A stretch of 64,000 nucleotides of DNA. Source: Mesorhizobium sp. Its GTDB lineage: Bacteria > Pseudomonadota > Alphaproteobacteria > Rhizobiales > Rhizobiaceae. Of the stretch, positions 36,716 through 44,502 are shown in pieces. The DNA is taken from positions 124,001 to 188,000 of the forward strand of contig NZ_SUGA01000007.1 of assembly GCF_004963255.1 (NCBI RefSeq). The letters are read 5' to 3'. A model generated the notes under the pieces. The model worked only from the letters and a program-made list of their open reading frames with translations, had not been told where the DNA came from and ran no database searches. Position 1 is the stretch's first letter. Every line of letters begins with the position of its first letter. The position numbers and the translations under genes are program-made.

Positions 36716-36750
36716 AAACCCCGCCGGATCGCTCCGGCGGGGTTTTTCTT
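36716..36750 (+). terminator. rho-independent terminator of rpsA
   Basis: CCCCGCCGGA (36719-36728) and TCCGGCGGGG (36733-36742) form a perfect 10-bp stem with a TCGC loop, followed by TTTTTCTTTTC. It lies 23 bases after the rpsA stop. Confidence 0.95.
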
Positions 36751-36769
36751 TTCTAGGACGTCGCTGAAT

Positions 36770-37477
36770 TCAGGCCCTGCCGTAGAGCGGGACCAGCGTG
36801 CCGCTCATGGCCTGGTTTGCGGGCGAGGCAAGGTAAGCGATCGCTTCCGCAGCTGCTTCAAGGCTGACCCATTTGGCGAAATCGGCGTCTGGCATGGCTT
36901 CGCGGTTGGCCTGCGTGTCGAGCGTCGAAGGGGCCACGGCGTTGACCAGGATGCCCTTGTGCTTCAACTCTTCGGCCATCGCCACCGTCATTGCCGCGAC
37001 CGCGGCCTTGCTCGCAGTATAAGCGACCATGCCCGAACCCTTGCGCGGTTCCAGGCCGGCGCGCGCGGTGACGTTGACGATGCGGCCGGCCGTGTCGGAC
37101 GCCAGCATCGAGCGCACCGCGGCGCGGCTGCACAGGAAGGTCGTGCGGGCGTTGGTGTCCATCATTTCGGCGAAGGAGGCCGACTCGATCTTTTCGACCG
37201 GCGCCATGGTGAAGCCGCCGGCAAGGTGGATGGAGGCCCAGAGCGCGGGCACCTGATGGTAGAAGGCTTCGACCTTGGCCGAATCCGACAGGTCGACATT
37301 GTGCGCCAGATGCACGCTGGCGTGGGCTGCGTAGGGAAAATGCGGCGGGGCCGCCGCGTGGGCATTGGGCACGTGGCAGATCGCGCCTTGCTCCAGCAAT
37401 CTGCCGACAACCGCGCCGCCGAGCGCCCCAGTGCCGCCCGTGATCACGACATGCCTGCCGTTAAGCGTTTCCGTCAT
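36770..37477 (-). CDS. SDR family oxidoreductase
   Basis: Short-chain dehydrogenase of 235 residues. The coenzyme loop is ITGGTGALGGAVVGRL (residues 12-27) and the catalytic pair is AYTASKAAV near 150. The usual catalytic serine region reads NVTARAG, so the serine may be replaced or shifted. This lowers confidence in classical activity. The gene is downstream of the ThDP-decarboxylase operon but has its own 200-base upstream gap. An ATAAC-TTGG-GTTAT inverted repeat in that gap (37510-37523) is a possible operator. Substrate unknown. Confidence 0.85.
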   Translation of the reverse strand: MTETLNGRHVVITGGTGALGGAVVGRLLEQGAICHVPNAHAAAPPHFPYAAHASVHLAHNVDLSDSAKVEAFYHQVPALWASIHLAGGFTMAPVEKIESASFAEMMDTNARTTFLCSRAAVRSMLASDTAGRIVNVTARAGLEPRKGSGMVAYTASKAAVAAMTVAMAEELKHKGILVNAVAPSTLDTQANREAMPDADFAKWVSLEAAAEAIAYLASPANQAMSGTLVPLYGRA

Positions 37478-37677
37478 ACTTTGACTGCTCCTGTCTTTTT
37501 TTTATGATTATAACTTGGGTTATGCCGCCCCAGGCTCGAACGTCGCTCCTTTCGCGCTGTCACTCAATTGAAATATCGACATGGCTGGCGCAGCGTCTTT
37601 GCATGTGTGGGGGGTCGTGGCCGGTGACGACAATTGCCGGCCGCCGTCACCGTCCGGGCGACGGCCGCACCAGCCTT

Positions 37678-39261
37678 TCAGTCGACGGTGATTTCGATGA
37701 CGCGCGGCTTGCCGGCCGCCCGCGCGCGCTTCAGCGCCCCTCCCAGATCAGCGGCGCCGGCCAGTCGCTCGGCCGCGATGCCGTAGGCCTCGGCGAGCTT
37801 GCAGAAATCCGGCGGCGCCGGCGACACACCGACCGGCTCGACACCGACATCGAGCATCGAGGTTTCGATCTCGCGATAGCCGCGATTGTTCCAGACGACG
37901 AAGATCACCGGCGTCTCGGCATCGAGCGCGGCGCCGATCTCCGGCAGGGTGAACTGGAAACCGCCATCGCCGGTGAGGCACACCACGGGCGCTTGCGGAA
38001 CGGCAAGCGCCGCACCGATCGCCGCCGGCGGACCATAGCCCAGCGCGCCGAAGCCGGTCGCGGCGTTGAACCAGCCGCCGGGGCGATCATGGTCGTAGTA
38101 GAGGTTGGCGGCATAGATCGGCTGGGTCGAATCGCCGACGATGATGGCGCCCGGCAGTGCATCGCGGATCGTCTCCACCGCGCGCACCTGCGCCAGGTAT
38201 TCCGGCTTCAGTTCGGCCCGCGCGGTCTTTCGCGCGGCGGCCGCACGGGCTTCGCCGTCTTTGGCCGCAAGGTGACCGGGCCCGATTGCCGACAGCAGAG
38301 CCTCTATCCCCTCTCCGCAATCTGCCTGGATGCCGACCGCCACCGGCCGGCGCGCGATCTGGTCGGCGCCGATGTCGATACGGATCAGGTTGTTCGGCAG
38401 CACAAAGCCGCCGTCGCCATAGCCGTCATAGTCGGTCGGGCCGAATTCGGTGCCGGCGGCGATCACCAGATCGGCGTCCGCCATCAGCGCGCGCACCGCC
38501 TTGAGGCTGGGGCTCGCCGGCACGCAGAGCGGATGGCCATGCAGCAGGCCGCGCGCATTGGTGGTCTCGACCACGGGAGCGCCGAGCGCCTCGGCCAGGC
38601 GTCGCAACGCCGCGTCGGCCTTCCTGGCGCCGCCGCCCGCCAGGATCAGCGGCCGGCGTGCCGCCTTGATCAACGTCGCCGCCTCGGCGACTGCCGCCGC
38701 GCCCGGCGCCGGCGGCGCGGCATTGCTCAGCGCGGCCGCAATGCTGTCGGCGGGTTTCACCATGACATCGGTGGGGATTTCGATGTGGACCGGTCCCGGC
38801 CGTGCCGACGAGAACAGCGCGAAGGCGCGGGCAAGCGCGGCCGGCAGCTGCTCGGCCTCGGTCACACGCTCGGAAGACAGCGCGACCTTTTCCATCATGC
38901 CGCGCTGGTCGGGCAGCTCATGCAGGAAGCCGAGCCCCTTGCCCAGCGTATCGGTGGCGTTGACGCCGGAGATGACCAGCATCGGCACGGAATCGGCGCG
39001 CGCCTGGCCCATGGCGGTGATGGTGTTGGTCAGCCCCGGTCCGGTGATGACGAAGGCGACGCCCGGCCGGCCGCCGGCGCGCGCATAGCCGTCGGCCATG
39101 AAGCCGGCGCCCTGCTCGTGGCGCGGCGTGACATGACGGATCTTCGAACGCGCCAGGCCGCGATAGAGCTCGACCGTATGCACGCCCGGAATGCCGAAGA
39201 CGGTGTCGACGCCATGCGCCTCAAGCAAGGTGATCAGCGCTTCGCCAACGGTGGTCATCAA
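37678..39261 (-). CDS. ThDP-dependent enzyme, acetolactate synthase-like; possible 5-guanidino-2-oxopentanoate decarboxylase
   Basis: A protein of 527 residues with the three domains of the pyruvate-oxidase group. The catalytic glutamate is in RHEQGAGFMADGYARAGG near residue 50, and the ThDP site is LTGDGGFQFTLPEIG through VWNNRGYREIE (GDG to NN) near residues 415-445. It is shorter than biosynthetic IlvB and lies next to an arginine-deiminase-fold enzyme, a TetR regulator and a polar amino acid importer. A 2-oxo acid decarboxylase of arginine breakdown (AruI type) is therefore more likely than acetolactate synthesis. The exact substrate remains inference. Confidence 0.82.
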   Translation of the reverse strand: MMTTVGEALITLLEAHGVDTVFGIPGVHTVELYRGLARSKIRHVTPRHEQGAGFMADGYARAGGRPGVAFVITGPGLTNTITAMGQARADSVPMLVISGVNATDTLGKGLGFLHELPDQRGMMEKVALSSERVTEAEQLPAALARAFALFSSARPGPVHIEIPTDVMVKPADSIAAALSNAAPPAPGAAAVAEAATLIKAARRPLILAGGGARKADAALRRLAEALGAPVVETTNARGLLHGHPLCVPASPSLKAVRALMADADLVIAAGTEFGPTDYDGYGDGGFVLPNNLIRIDIGADQIARRPVAVGIQADCGEGIEALLSAIGPGHLAAKDGEARAAAARKTARAELKPEYLAQVRAVETIRDALPGAIIVGDSTQPIYAANLYYDHDRPGGWFNAATGFGALGYGPPAAIGAALAVPQAPVVCLTGDGGFQFTLPEIGAALDAETPVIFVVWNNRGYREIETSMLDVGVEPVGVSPAPPDFCKLAEAYGIAAERLAGAADLGGALKRARAAGKPRVIEITVD

Positions 39262-39268
39262 TTTCCTC

Positions 39269-39895
39269 CTATTCCGGCGCGAGGCCGAGCTCGGCCTCTA
39301 TGGCTTTGATGCCGATCGCCGCCAATTCGCCAGGCTCGAACATCTCGCCGGCCAGGCAGCCTTCGATCCAGAGCCCGTCGATGATCGCGTTGATGGCGAT
39401 GGCATGGTGGCGCAGTTCGCTTGCGTCCGGCTTGCGCCGTTCGGCGGCCAGCACTTCGGCCACGACTGCTTCCACCTCGTTGCGAAAACCGAGATAGCCT
39501 TCGCGGTGAGCGCGGGCGAGCGTCGGATCGGCGCCGGCACGGCCGATGAAGGTCGCCCAGAGCGAAAACACCCGTTGGTCGATGATCGGTGCGTTGAGAT
39601 TGGCGGTGACGAAGGCGGCAAGACGCTGGCGCGGCGAGGCGTCTTCCATGAGTAATGCCGCTTTCGCCTGCTCGGTCATGCGGCCCATCAATGCCGCATA
39701 GGCTTCCTGCAGCAAGTCCTCCTTGCCGGGGAAATAGTGGCGGATCAGCCCGGCGGTGACGCCGGCGCGCAAGGCGATGATGCGCACGGTGGCGCCCTCG
39801 AGGCCATGTTCCGCCACGCTGTCCAGGGTCGCGTCGATCAGGTCCTGCCGCCGCCGCTCCTCGCCCTCGCGGCGGAACTTGCGGCGCGCATTCAT
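39269..39895 (-). CDS. TetR family transcriptional regulator (BetI-like)
   Basis: Regulator of 208 residues. The helix-turn-helix at residues 17-60 includes GATVRIIALRAGVTAGLIR and HYFPGKEDLLQEAY, followed by a BetI-type C-terminal domain (about 80-200: WATFIGRAGADPTLARAH and ALIDGLWIEGCL-like sequence). ATG 39895 overlaps the stop of the upstream DDAH-like gene (ATGA); an ATG nine codons earlier is possible. It is 7 bases before the ThDP enzyme start, within one operon, and may autoregulate through TTTCATGAAA at 40799. Confidence 0.9.
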   Translation of the reverse strand: MNARRKFRREGEERRRQDLIDATLDSVAEHGLEGATVRIIALRAGVTAGLIRHYFPGKEDLLQEAYAALMGRMTEQAKAALLMEDASPRQRLAAFVTANLNAPIIDQRVFSLWATFIGRAGADPTLARAHREGYLGFRNEVEAVVAEVLAAERRKPDASELRHHAIAINAIIDGLWIEGCLAGEMFEPGELAAIGIKAIEAELGLAPE

Positions 39896-40764
39896 TGGCG
39901 CAGGATCGGCCGCGTCAGGCATGTCGGGCCGCCTTCGCAGGCGATGCAGAGCGCATCCGCCTCGAAGATTTCGACCGTGCAGCCGGCGGCTTCCATCGCG
40001 GCTTTGGTCTTGGGAAAGCCGGCCACGGCAATGACCTTCAATGGACTGGTCGGCAGCACATTCAGGCTGAGACCGCCAGAGGCGGCGAACTCTTGCGCAT
40101 CGCCTTCGACCAGGCGGATGCCGCGCGCTTTCAGCATCTGGTAGAACGGGGCCGGCAGAAGCGGCGAATAGACCAGCGCGAGGTCGTCGGCCAGCGGGCT
40201 GATCACCGACATCAGATGCAGGCAGGCCTCTTCGCCCTGCCACAGCGGCAGGTCGAAGCCGTAGACGGAAATGCCGAGCGGCGTCAGCAGGTTGGCAACC
40301 TGCTGGATGCCTTGCTGGTTGGTGCGCACGCCGCGCCCGATCGCCAGCGTGCGGGCATCGACCCATACACAGTCACCGCCTTCGACCTGGCCGGGCGCCT
40401 CGACGCGGCCAAGGACCGGAATGCCCAGCCTTCTATAGGTTTCCTCATGCAGCGAAGGCTCTTTGGCGCGCAACGGCTTGCCCATCGACAGGATCAGCGC
40501 GCCGCGGTCGGTCATCAGCGACGGGTCATGAGTGAACACCGAATCCGCGAGACCGTCGGCCTTGTCCTCGATCCATTCGATTTCGGCGCCGGAAGCCGAC
40601 ACCAGCTCGGCAAGGAGCGCATGCTGCATTGCTGCTTTCGCCGGGTCGAAACCCGGGCCATAGTGCCAGGCGGCCCTGTCGGCGCCGCGCATGGCGTTGG
40701 CCGCCGAACGCATCAGCACGCGCCGCAACGGCGCCGCCATGGACTGTGATCCGAAAGCGCTCAT
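39892..40764 (-). CDS. dimethylarginine dimethylaminohydrolase / arginine deiminase fold enzyme
   Basis: Cytoplasmic enzyme of 290 residues with the guanidino-group-modifying fold. Substrate and catalytic motifs in order: ADSVFTHDPSLMTDRGA, QVEGGDCVWVDARTLAIG (acidic pair), the histidine in EEACLHLMSVISPL, and the nucleophilic cysteine close to the end in GGPTCLTRPILRQ. It would hydrolyse a guanidine such as methylated arginine or a related compound to citrulline and amine. It is the first gene of a DDAH - TetR - ThDP operon and divergent from a polar amino acid ABC transporter that could bring in the substrate. AGAAGGG precedes the ATG. Confidence 0.87.
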   Translation of the reverse strand: MSAFGSQSMAAPLRRVLMRSAANAMRGADRAAWHYGPGFDPAKAAMQHALLAELVSASGAEIEWIEDKADGLADSVFTHDPSLMTDRGALILSMGKPLRAKEPSLHEETYRRLGIPVLGRVEAPGQVEGGDCVWVDARTLAIGRGVRTNQQGIQQVANLLTPLGISVYGFDLPLWQGEEACLHLMSVISPLADDLALVYSPLLPAPFYQMLKARGIRLVEGDAQEFAASGGLSLNVLPTSPLKVIAVAGFPKTKAAMEAAGCTVEIFEADALCIACEGGPTCLTRPILRQ

Positions 40765-40973
40765 CGATGCCCTTCTAAGATGAAAAAAAGCGGAAAAATT
40801 TCATGAAAGGCTATTTATACACTTGCACAACAACGCCGCAAGTGCCGTAATGAGCGGGATTGACGGGCTCGCGCTGTCGGGTCCATGCTGAAATCTGGAG
40901 CGGCAGTACAGCGTATGTTGATTAGCCGGATGGACGTTCGACGACCTGCCTTCGACCATAGAGAGGTCGCCCG
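40765..40973. promoter_or_regulatory. divergent promoter region of the guanidino-compound locus
   Basis: A 209-base gap between the DDAH-like operon (minus) and the amino acid ABC operon (plus). It contains an AT-rich patch (about 40778-40830) with the perfect palindrome TTTCATGAAA (40799-40808), 35 bases upstream of the DDAH-like start. The palindrome is a candidate site for the TetR regulator of the locus. Confidence 0.45.
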
Positions 40974-41789
40974 GTGAGCGTGGCAGACGCTGCCCCAGTC
41001 CAATCCGGCAAGGCGCAAAGCGCCGCCGCCGAAGCCATCCATGTCGAGAACCTGCACAAGAAATTCGGCCAGTTGCATGTGCTGAAGGGCGTTTCGCTGT
41101 CGGCGCGCGACGGCGAGGTGGTCGCAATCATCGGCGGCTCCGGTTCCGGCAAATCGACGCTGTTGCGCTGCATCAACTGCCTTGAGAATCCGACCAGCGG
41201 CGTCATCCGCGTCAATGGCGAGGAGATCAAGCTCAAAGCCGACAGCCACGGCCATACCGTTCCGGCCGACCGCCGGCAGATCGAGCGGATCCGCTCACGG
41301 CTCGGCATGGTGTTCCAGAATTTCAACCTGTGGAGCCATATGACGCTGATCGAGAACGTCATCGAGGTTCCGGTGCATGTGCTGGGCGTCAAGCGCGACG
41401 AAGCGATCGCCCAAGCCGAGAAGCTGCTCGCCCGCGTCGGGCTGGCGGAGAAGCGCGACGTCTATCCGGCCTTCCTGTCCGGCGGCCAGCAGCAACGCGC
41501 CGCGATCGCCCGGGCGCTGGCGATCAATCCGCGAGTCATGCTGTTCGATGAGCCGACGTCGGCGCTCGATCCGGAGCTGGTCGGCGAGGTGCTGAAGGTG
41601 ATCGGCGACCTGGCGCGCGAGGGGCGCACCATGGTGCTGGTGACGCATGAAATGAAGTTCGCCCGCGAGGTCGCGACGCATGTCGTCTACCTCTACAACG
41701 GGCTGGTCGAGGAGGAAGGTCCGCCGGAACAGCTGTTCGGCGCGCCGAAATCCGAAAGGCTCAAACAATTCCTCCGCAATGTCGGCTAG
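40974..41789 (+). CDS. polar/basic amino acid ABC transporter ATP-binding protein (HisP/GlnQ-like)
   Basis: Cytoplasmic ATPase of 271 residues. Walker A is GGSGSGKSTLLRCIN near residue 62, then the Q-loop MVFQNFNLWSHMTLIEN, signature LSGGQQQRAAIARAL, Walker B VMLFDEPTSALDPELV and VTHEMKFAREVA. The 20-residue insert around KLKADSHGHTVPADRRQ is typical of the HisP/OccP branch (histidine, arginine, opines). GTG 40974 follows GAGAGG. First gene of the importer operon. Confidence 0.93.
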   Translation: MSVADAAPVQSGKAQSAAAEAIHVENLHKKFGQLHVLKGVSLSARDGEVVAIIGGSGSGKSTLLRCINCLENPTSGVIRVNGEEIKLKADSHGHTVPADRRQIERIRSRLGMVFQNFNLWSHMTLIENVIEVPVHVLGVKRDEAIAQAEKLLARVGLAEKRDVYPAFLSGGQQQRAAIARALAINPRVMLFDEPTSALDPELVGEVLKVIGDLAREGRTMVLVTHEMKFAREVATHVVYLYNGLVEEEGPPEQLFGAPKSERLKQFLRNVG

Positions 41790-41847
41790 GAGGCTGGCAT
41801 CAAGCGGAGCGAAAAACCGGGAACAACAACAAACTGGGAGTCCTGAC

Positions 41848-42645
41848 ATGAAGACTGTTCTCAAGACCTTCGCTGCCGCGCTGCTTCTCGGCGTCGCGGC
41901 GATGGGTGGCGTGGCCAAGGCCGAGCAAGTCAAGATCGGCGTCGCCGCTGAGCCTTACCCGCCCTTCACCTCGCCCGACGCCAGCGGCAAATGGGTCGGA
42001 TGGGAGATCGACTTCATCGACGCCGTCTGCGCCGAAGAGAAGCTCGACTGCGTCATCACGCCGGTCGCCTGGGACGGCATCATTCCGGCGCTGACCACCA
42101 AGAAGATCGACCTTATCGTCTCCTCGATGTCGATCACCGCCGAACGCGAGAAGACGATCGACTTCTCGGACAAGTACTATAACACTCCAACCGCCATCAT
42201 CGGGCCGAAGGACCAGAAATTTGGCGCAACGCCCGACGACCTCAAGGGCAAGGTGATCGGCGTGCAGGTGTCGACGGTGCATGCCGTCTACGCCAAGAAG
42301 CACTTCACCGGCGCGCAGGAGATCAAGGAATACCAGACGCAGGACGAAGCCAACAACGATCTGGCCGCCGGTCGTCTCGATGCGGTGCAGGCCGACTCGA
42401 TCGCGCTCGGCGAATTCCTGAAGTCCGACCAGGGCAAGGCCTGCTGCGATCTCAAGGGCATGGTGGCCCCGGACGACGAAGTGCTTGGACCGGGCGTCGG
42501 CGCCGGCGTGCGCAAGGAAGACACCGCGCTCAAGGAAAAGATCAATGCCGGCATCAAGGCGATCCGCTCCAACGGCAAATATGACGAGATCTCGAAGAAG
42601 TATTTCGACTTCGACATCTATGGCGGCGCGCCGCAGTCGAACTGA
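41848..42645 (+). CDS. polar/basic amino acid ABC transporter substrate-binding protein
   Basis: Periplasmic family-3 binding protein of 265 residues. The signal peptide MKTVLKTFAAALLLGVA then AMGGVAKAEQ is cleaved after AKA. The mature start VKIGVAAEPYPPFTSPDASG, GWEIDFIDAVC, SMSITAEREKTIDFSDKYY and AGRLDAVQADSIALGEFL are typical of lysine/arginine/ornithine- and opine-binding proteins. GGGAGTCCTGAC precedes the ATG. A 10-bp hairpin with a TACG loop lies 20 bases after the stop. Confidence 0.94.
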   Translation: MKTVLKTFAAALLLGVAAMGGVAKAEQVKIGVAAEPYPPFTSPDASGKWVGWEIDFIDAVCAEEKLDCVITPVAWDGIIPALTTKKIDLIVSSMSITAEREKTIDFSDKYYNTPTAIIGPKDQKFGATPDDLKGKVIGVQVSTVHAVYAKKHFTGAQEIKEYQTQDEANNDLAAGRLDAVQADSIALGEFLKSDQGKACCDLKGMVAPDDEVLGPGVGAGVRKEDTALKEKINAGIKAIRSNGKYDEISKKYFDFDIYGGAPQSN

Positions 42646-42665
42646 ACCCTCTCGCAAATGAGTGA

Positions 42666-42689
42666 GGGCATGGCGTACGCGCCATGCCC
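42666..42689 (+). promoter_or_regulatory. stable hairpin after the amino-acid binding-protein gene
   Basis: GGGCATGGCG (42666-42675) and CGCCATGCCC (42680-42689) pair perfectly around a TACG tetraloop. No T tract follows, so partial termination or protection of the binding-protein mRNA is more likely than full termination. It separates the binding-protein gene from the two permease genes. Confidence 0.65.
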
Positions 42690-42737
42690 GATCCTTGCCA
42701 CGCACGCCTGCCGCCGGCCTCGACGCCAGCGGCTAGA

Positions 42738-42834
42738 GCAATTCCAGGAAAAGTGTGAGCGGTTTTCCGTCCGGAATTGCGTGAAACAAAGAAATAGAGT
42801 GGTTCGCCGTTTCCGTGAAACGGCGAACCACTCT
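42738..42834. repeat. composite palindromic repeat, copy C, abutting the permease start
   Basis: An inverted copy of the 44-base palindrome family (42738-42780) is joined to a perfect hairpin with 18-base arms (42796-42813 and 42817-42834) and a three-base loop. The only standard start codon for the following permease (GTG 42815) lies in that loop. The element seems to have inserted at or just before the original gene start. Confidence 0.88.
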
Positions 42835-43606
42835 AGACAGCAATCCGGGGGCGAAGCTGATCGACGCCTTTCTTCCGGCCTCCGCGGCCGGCATTTTCGA
42901 ACTCCTGTCACCCGTGGCGCCCGGCTGGGGCGCCACGCTGCTGGTCGGGTTGCTGCATTCGCTCGAGATCGCCATCGGCGCCACCTGCCTTGGCCTGCTG
43001 ATCGGCACCGCCGGCGCGTTCGGCAAGCTCTACGGCGGGCCGGTGACGCGCGATCTGCTCGCCGTCTACACCACGGTGGTGCGCGCGGTGCCGGAGCTGG
43101 TGCTGATCCTGCTGCTCTATTATGCCGGCACCGACCTCATCAACCAGGTGCTGGCGGCGATGGGCTACAGCCGTGTCGACATCAGCGGGCTGGCGGCCGG
43201 CATTTTCGTGCTGGGTTTCGTCCAGGGCGCCTATTCGACCGAAGTCATCCGCGGCGCCATCCTCGCCATCCCGCAGGGCCAGATCGAGGCCGCCCGCGCC
43301 TATGGCATGCCGCCCGGGCTGATGCTGAGGCGCATCACGATCCCGGCGATGCTGCCTTTCGCCATACCCGGCCTTGCCAATCTGTGGCTGATCGCCACCA
43401 AGGACACCGCGCTGCTCGCCGTCGTCGGCTTCTTCGAGCTGACACTGGCGACGCGCCAGGCAGCCGGTGTCACCAAGGCCTATCTGCTCTTCTACGTCGC
43501 CGCCGGCGTGCTTTACCTGGCGGTGACACTCTTCTCCAACCTGATCATCGGCCGGGTCGAGGCCTGGTCGCGGCGCGGCATGCCTTCCGTCAAGGAGGCG
43601 CGCTGA
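42815..43606 (+). CDS. polar amino acid ABC transporter permease (HisQ/ArtQ-like), start uncertain
   Basis: Inner-membrane permease. The conserved part runs from about 42850 (IDAFLPASAAGIFELLSP) through VRAVPELVLILLLYY and the EAA loop IEAARAYGMPPGLMLRRIT to the end. GTG 42815 sits in the loop of a perfect hairpin repeat and has no ribosome binding site. The first GTG after the repeat (35 codons in) would cut into the first domain. A CTG at 42857, preceded by GGGGGCGAAG, is a possible rare start. The gene overlaps the next permease by one base (TGATG). Confidence 0.8.
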   Translation: MKRRTTLDSNPGAKLIDAFLPASAAGIFELLSPVAPGWGATLLVGLLHSLEIAIGATCLGLLIGTAGAFGKLYGGPVTRDLLAVYTTVVRAVPELVLILLLYYAGTDLINQVLAAMGYSRVDISGLAAGIFVLGFVQGAYSTEVIRGAILAIPQGQIEAARAYGMPPGLMLRRITIPAMLPFAIPGLANLWLIATKDTALLAVVGFFELTLATRQAAGVTKAYLLFYVAAGVLYLAVTLFSNLIIGRVEAWSRRGMPSVKEAR

Positions 43607-44415
43607 TGCCAGCCGAAGCCACCGCGATCAACATGGCGGCGCGCGCCTCGATCTGGCTCAAGCCGCACCGCATCGTGCTCATCCTGATCGCCTTGGCGCT
43701 GGTGCTCTGCGCGGCCTTCTTCATGCGCTGGGACTGGCTGCCGCAATATTGGGAAATGGGCCTGATGGGCATCTGGCGGGCGCTCTGGATCCTTGCCGTC
43801 ACCTGCGCGCTGGGCTTTGCGCTCGCCGTGCCGCTCGGGCTCGCCCAGGCCGGCGGACCGATCTGGTTCTCGGCGCCGGCCAAGGTCTTCTGCACCGTCA
43901 TCCGCGGAACGCCACTGCTCCTGCAGCTTTGGCTGCTCTATTACGGCCTCGGCTCGATCTTTCCGCAATATCCGTGGATCCGCGAATCCTGGCTCTGGCC
44001 GTATCTCAGACAGGCCTGGCCCTATGCCGTGGTGGCGCTGACCTTCTCCTTCGCCGGCTATGAGGGCGAAGTGATGCGCGGCGCCTTCGCCGGCGTGCCG
44101 CGCGGACAGCTGGAGGCCGCCCGCGCCTTCGGCATGAGCCGCTGGAAAATCTTCCGCCGCATCTGGCTGCCACAGGCCTTCTACCGGGCGCTGCCGACCT
44201 TGACCGGCGAAACGGTGCTGCAGTTGAAATCGACACCGCTTGTGGCGACCATCAGTGTCATCGACATCTTCGCCGTCTCCTCCAAGGTGCGGCAGGACAC
44301 CTACCTGACCTACGAGCCTTTGCTGCTCCTGGCGCTGATCTATATGACGATCACCGGCATCCTGGTCTTCGTCTTCAGCCGGATCGAGGCGCGGATTCCG
44401 GTGAAGATCGGTTAG
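43606..44415 (+). CDS. polar amino acid ABC transporter permease (HisM/ArtM-like)
   Basis: Inner-membrane permease of 269 residues. A short cytoplasmic start MPAEATAINMAARASIWL leads to five helices, with FCTVIRGTPLLLQLWLLYYG and the EAA loop LEAARAFGMSRWKIFRRIW. ATG 43606 overlaps the preceding stop (TGATG) with AAGGAGG 6-12 bases upstream. It pairs with the HisQ-like protein. Confidence 0.94.
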   Translation: MPAEATAINMAARASIWLKPHRIVLILIALALVLCAAFFMRWDWLPQYWEMGLMGIWRALWILAVTCALGFALAVPLGLAQAGGPIWFSAPAKVFCTVIRGTPLLLQLWLLYYGLGSIFPQYPWIRESWLWPYLRQAWPYAVVALTFSFAGYEGEVMRGAFAGVPRGQLEAARAFGMSRWKIFRRIWLPQAFYRALPTLTGETVLQLKSTPLVATISVIDIFAVSSKVRQDTYLTYEPLLLLALIYMTITGILVFVFSRIEARIPVKIG

Positions 44416-44423
44416 CGAATAGT

Positions 44424-44485
44424 GAGTAGCGAATAGCGAGTAGTTTCTTTATCTCCCCCCACTCGCTATTCCCTATTCGCTACTC
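44424..44485. repeat. GAGTAGCGAATAG inverted repeat
   Basis: GAGTAGCGAATAG (44424-44436) and CTATTCGCTACTC (44473-44485) form a perfect 13-base inverted repeat. Partial extra copies of the same unit flank both arms. It fills the gap between the permease stop and the Ldh-family gene. Such GAATAGCGAGTAG repeats are common in rhizobial intergenic DNA and could act as an operon hairpin. Confidence 0.8.
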
Positions 44486-44502
44486 GCTACAGGGCAAATC
44501 CG

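Noticed and set aside
44424..44485. CRISPR-like array
   Set aside because: The repeated word is short, inverted rather than direct, and there are no unique spacers or cas genes.
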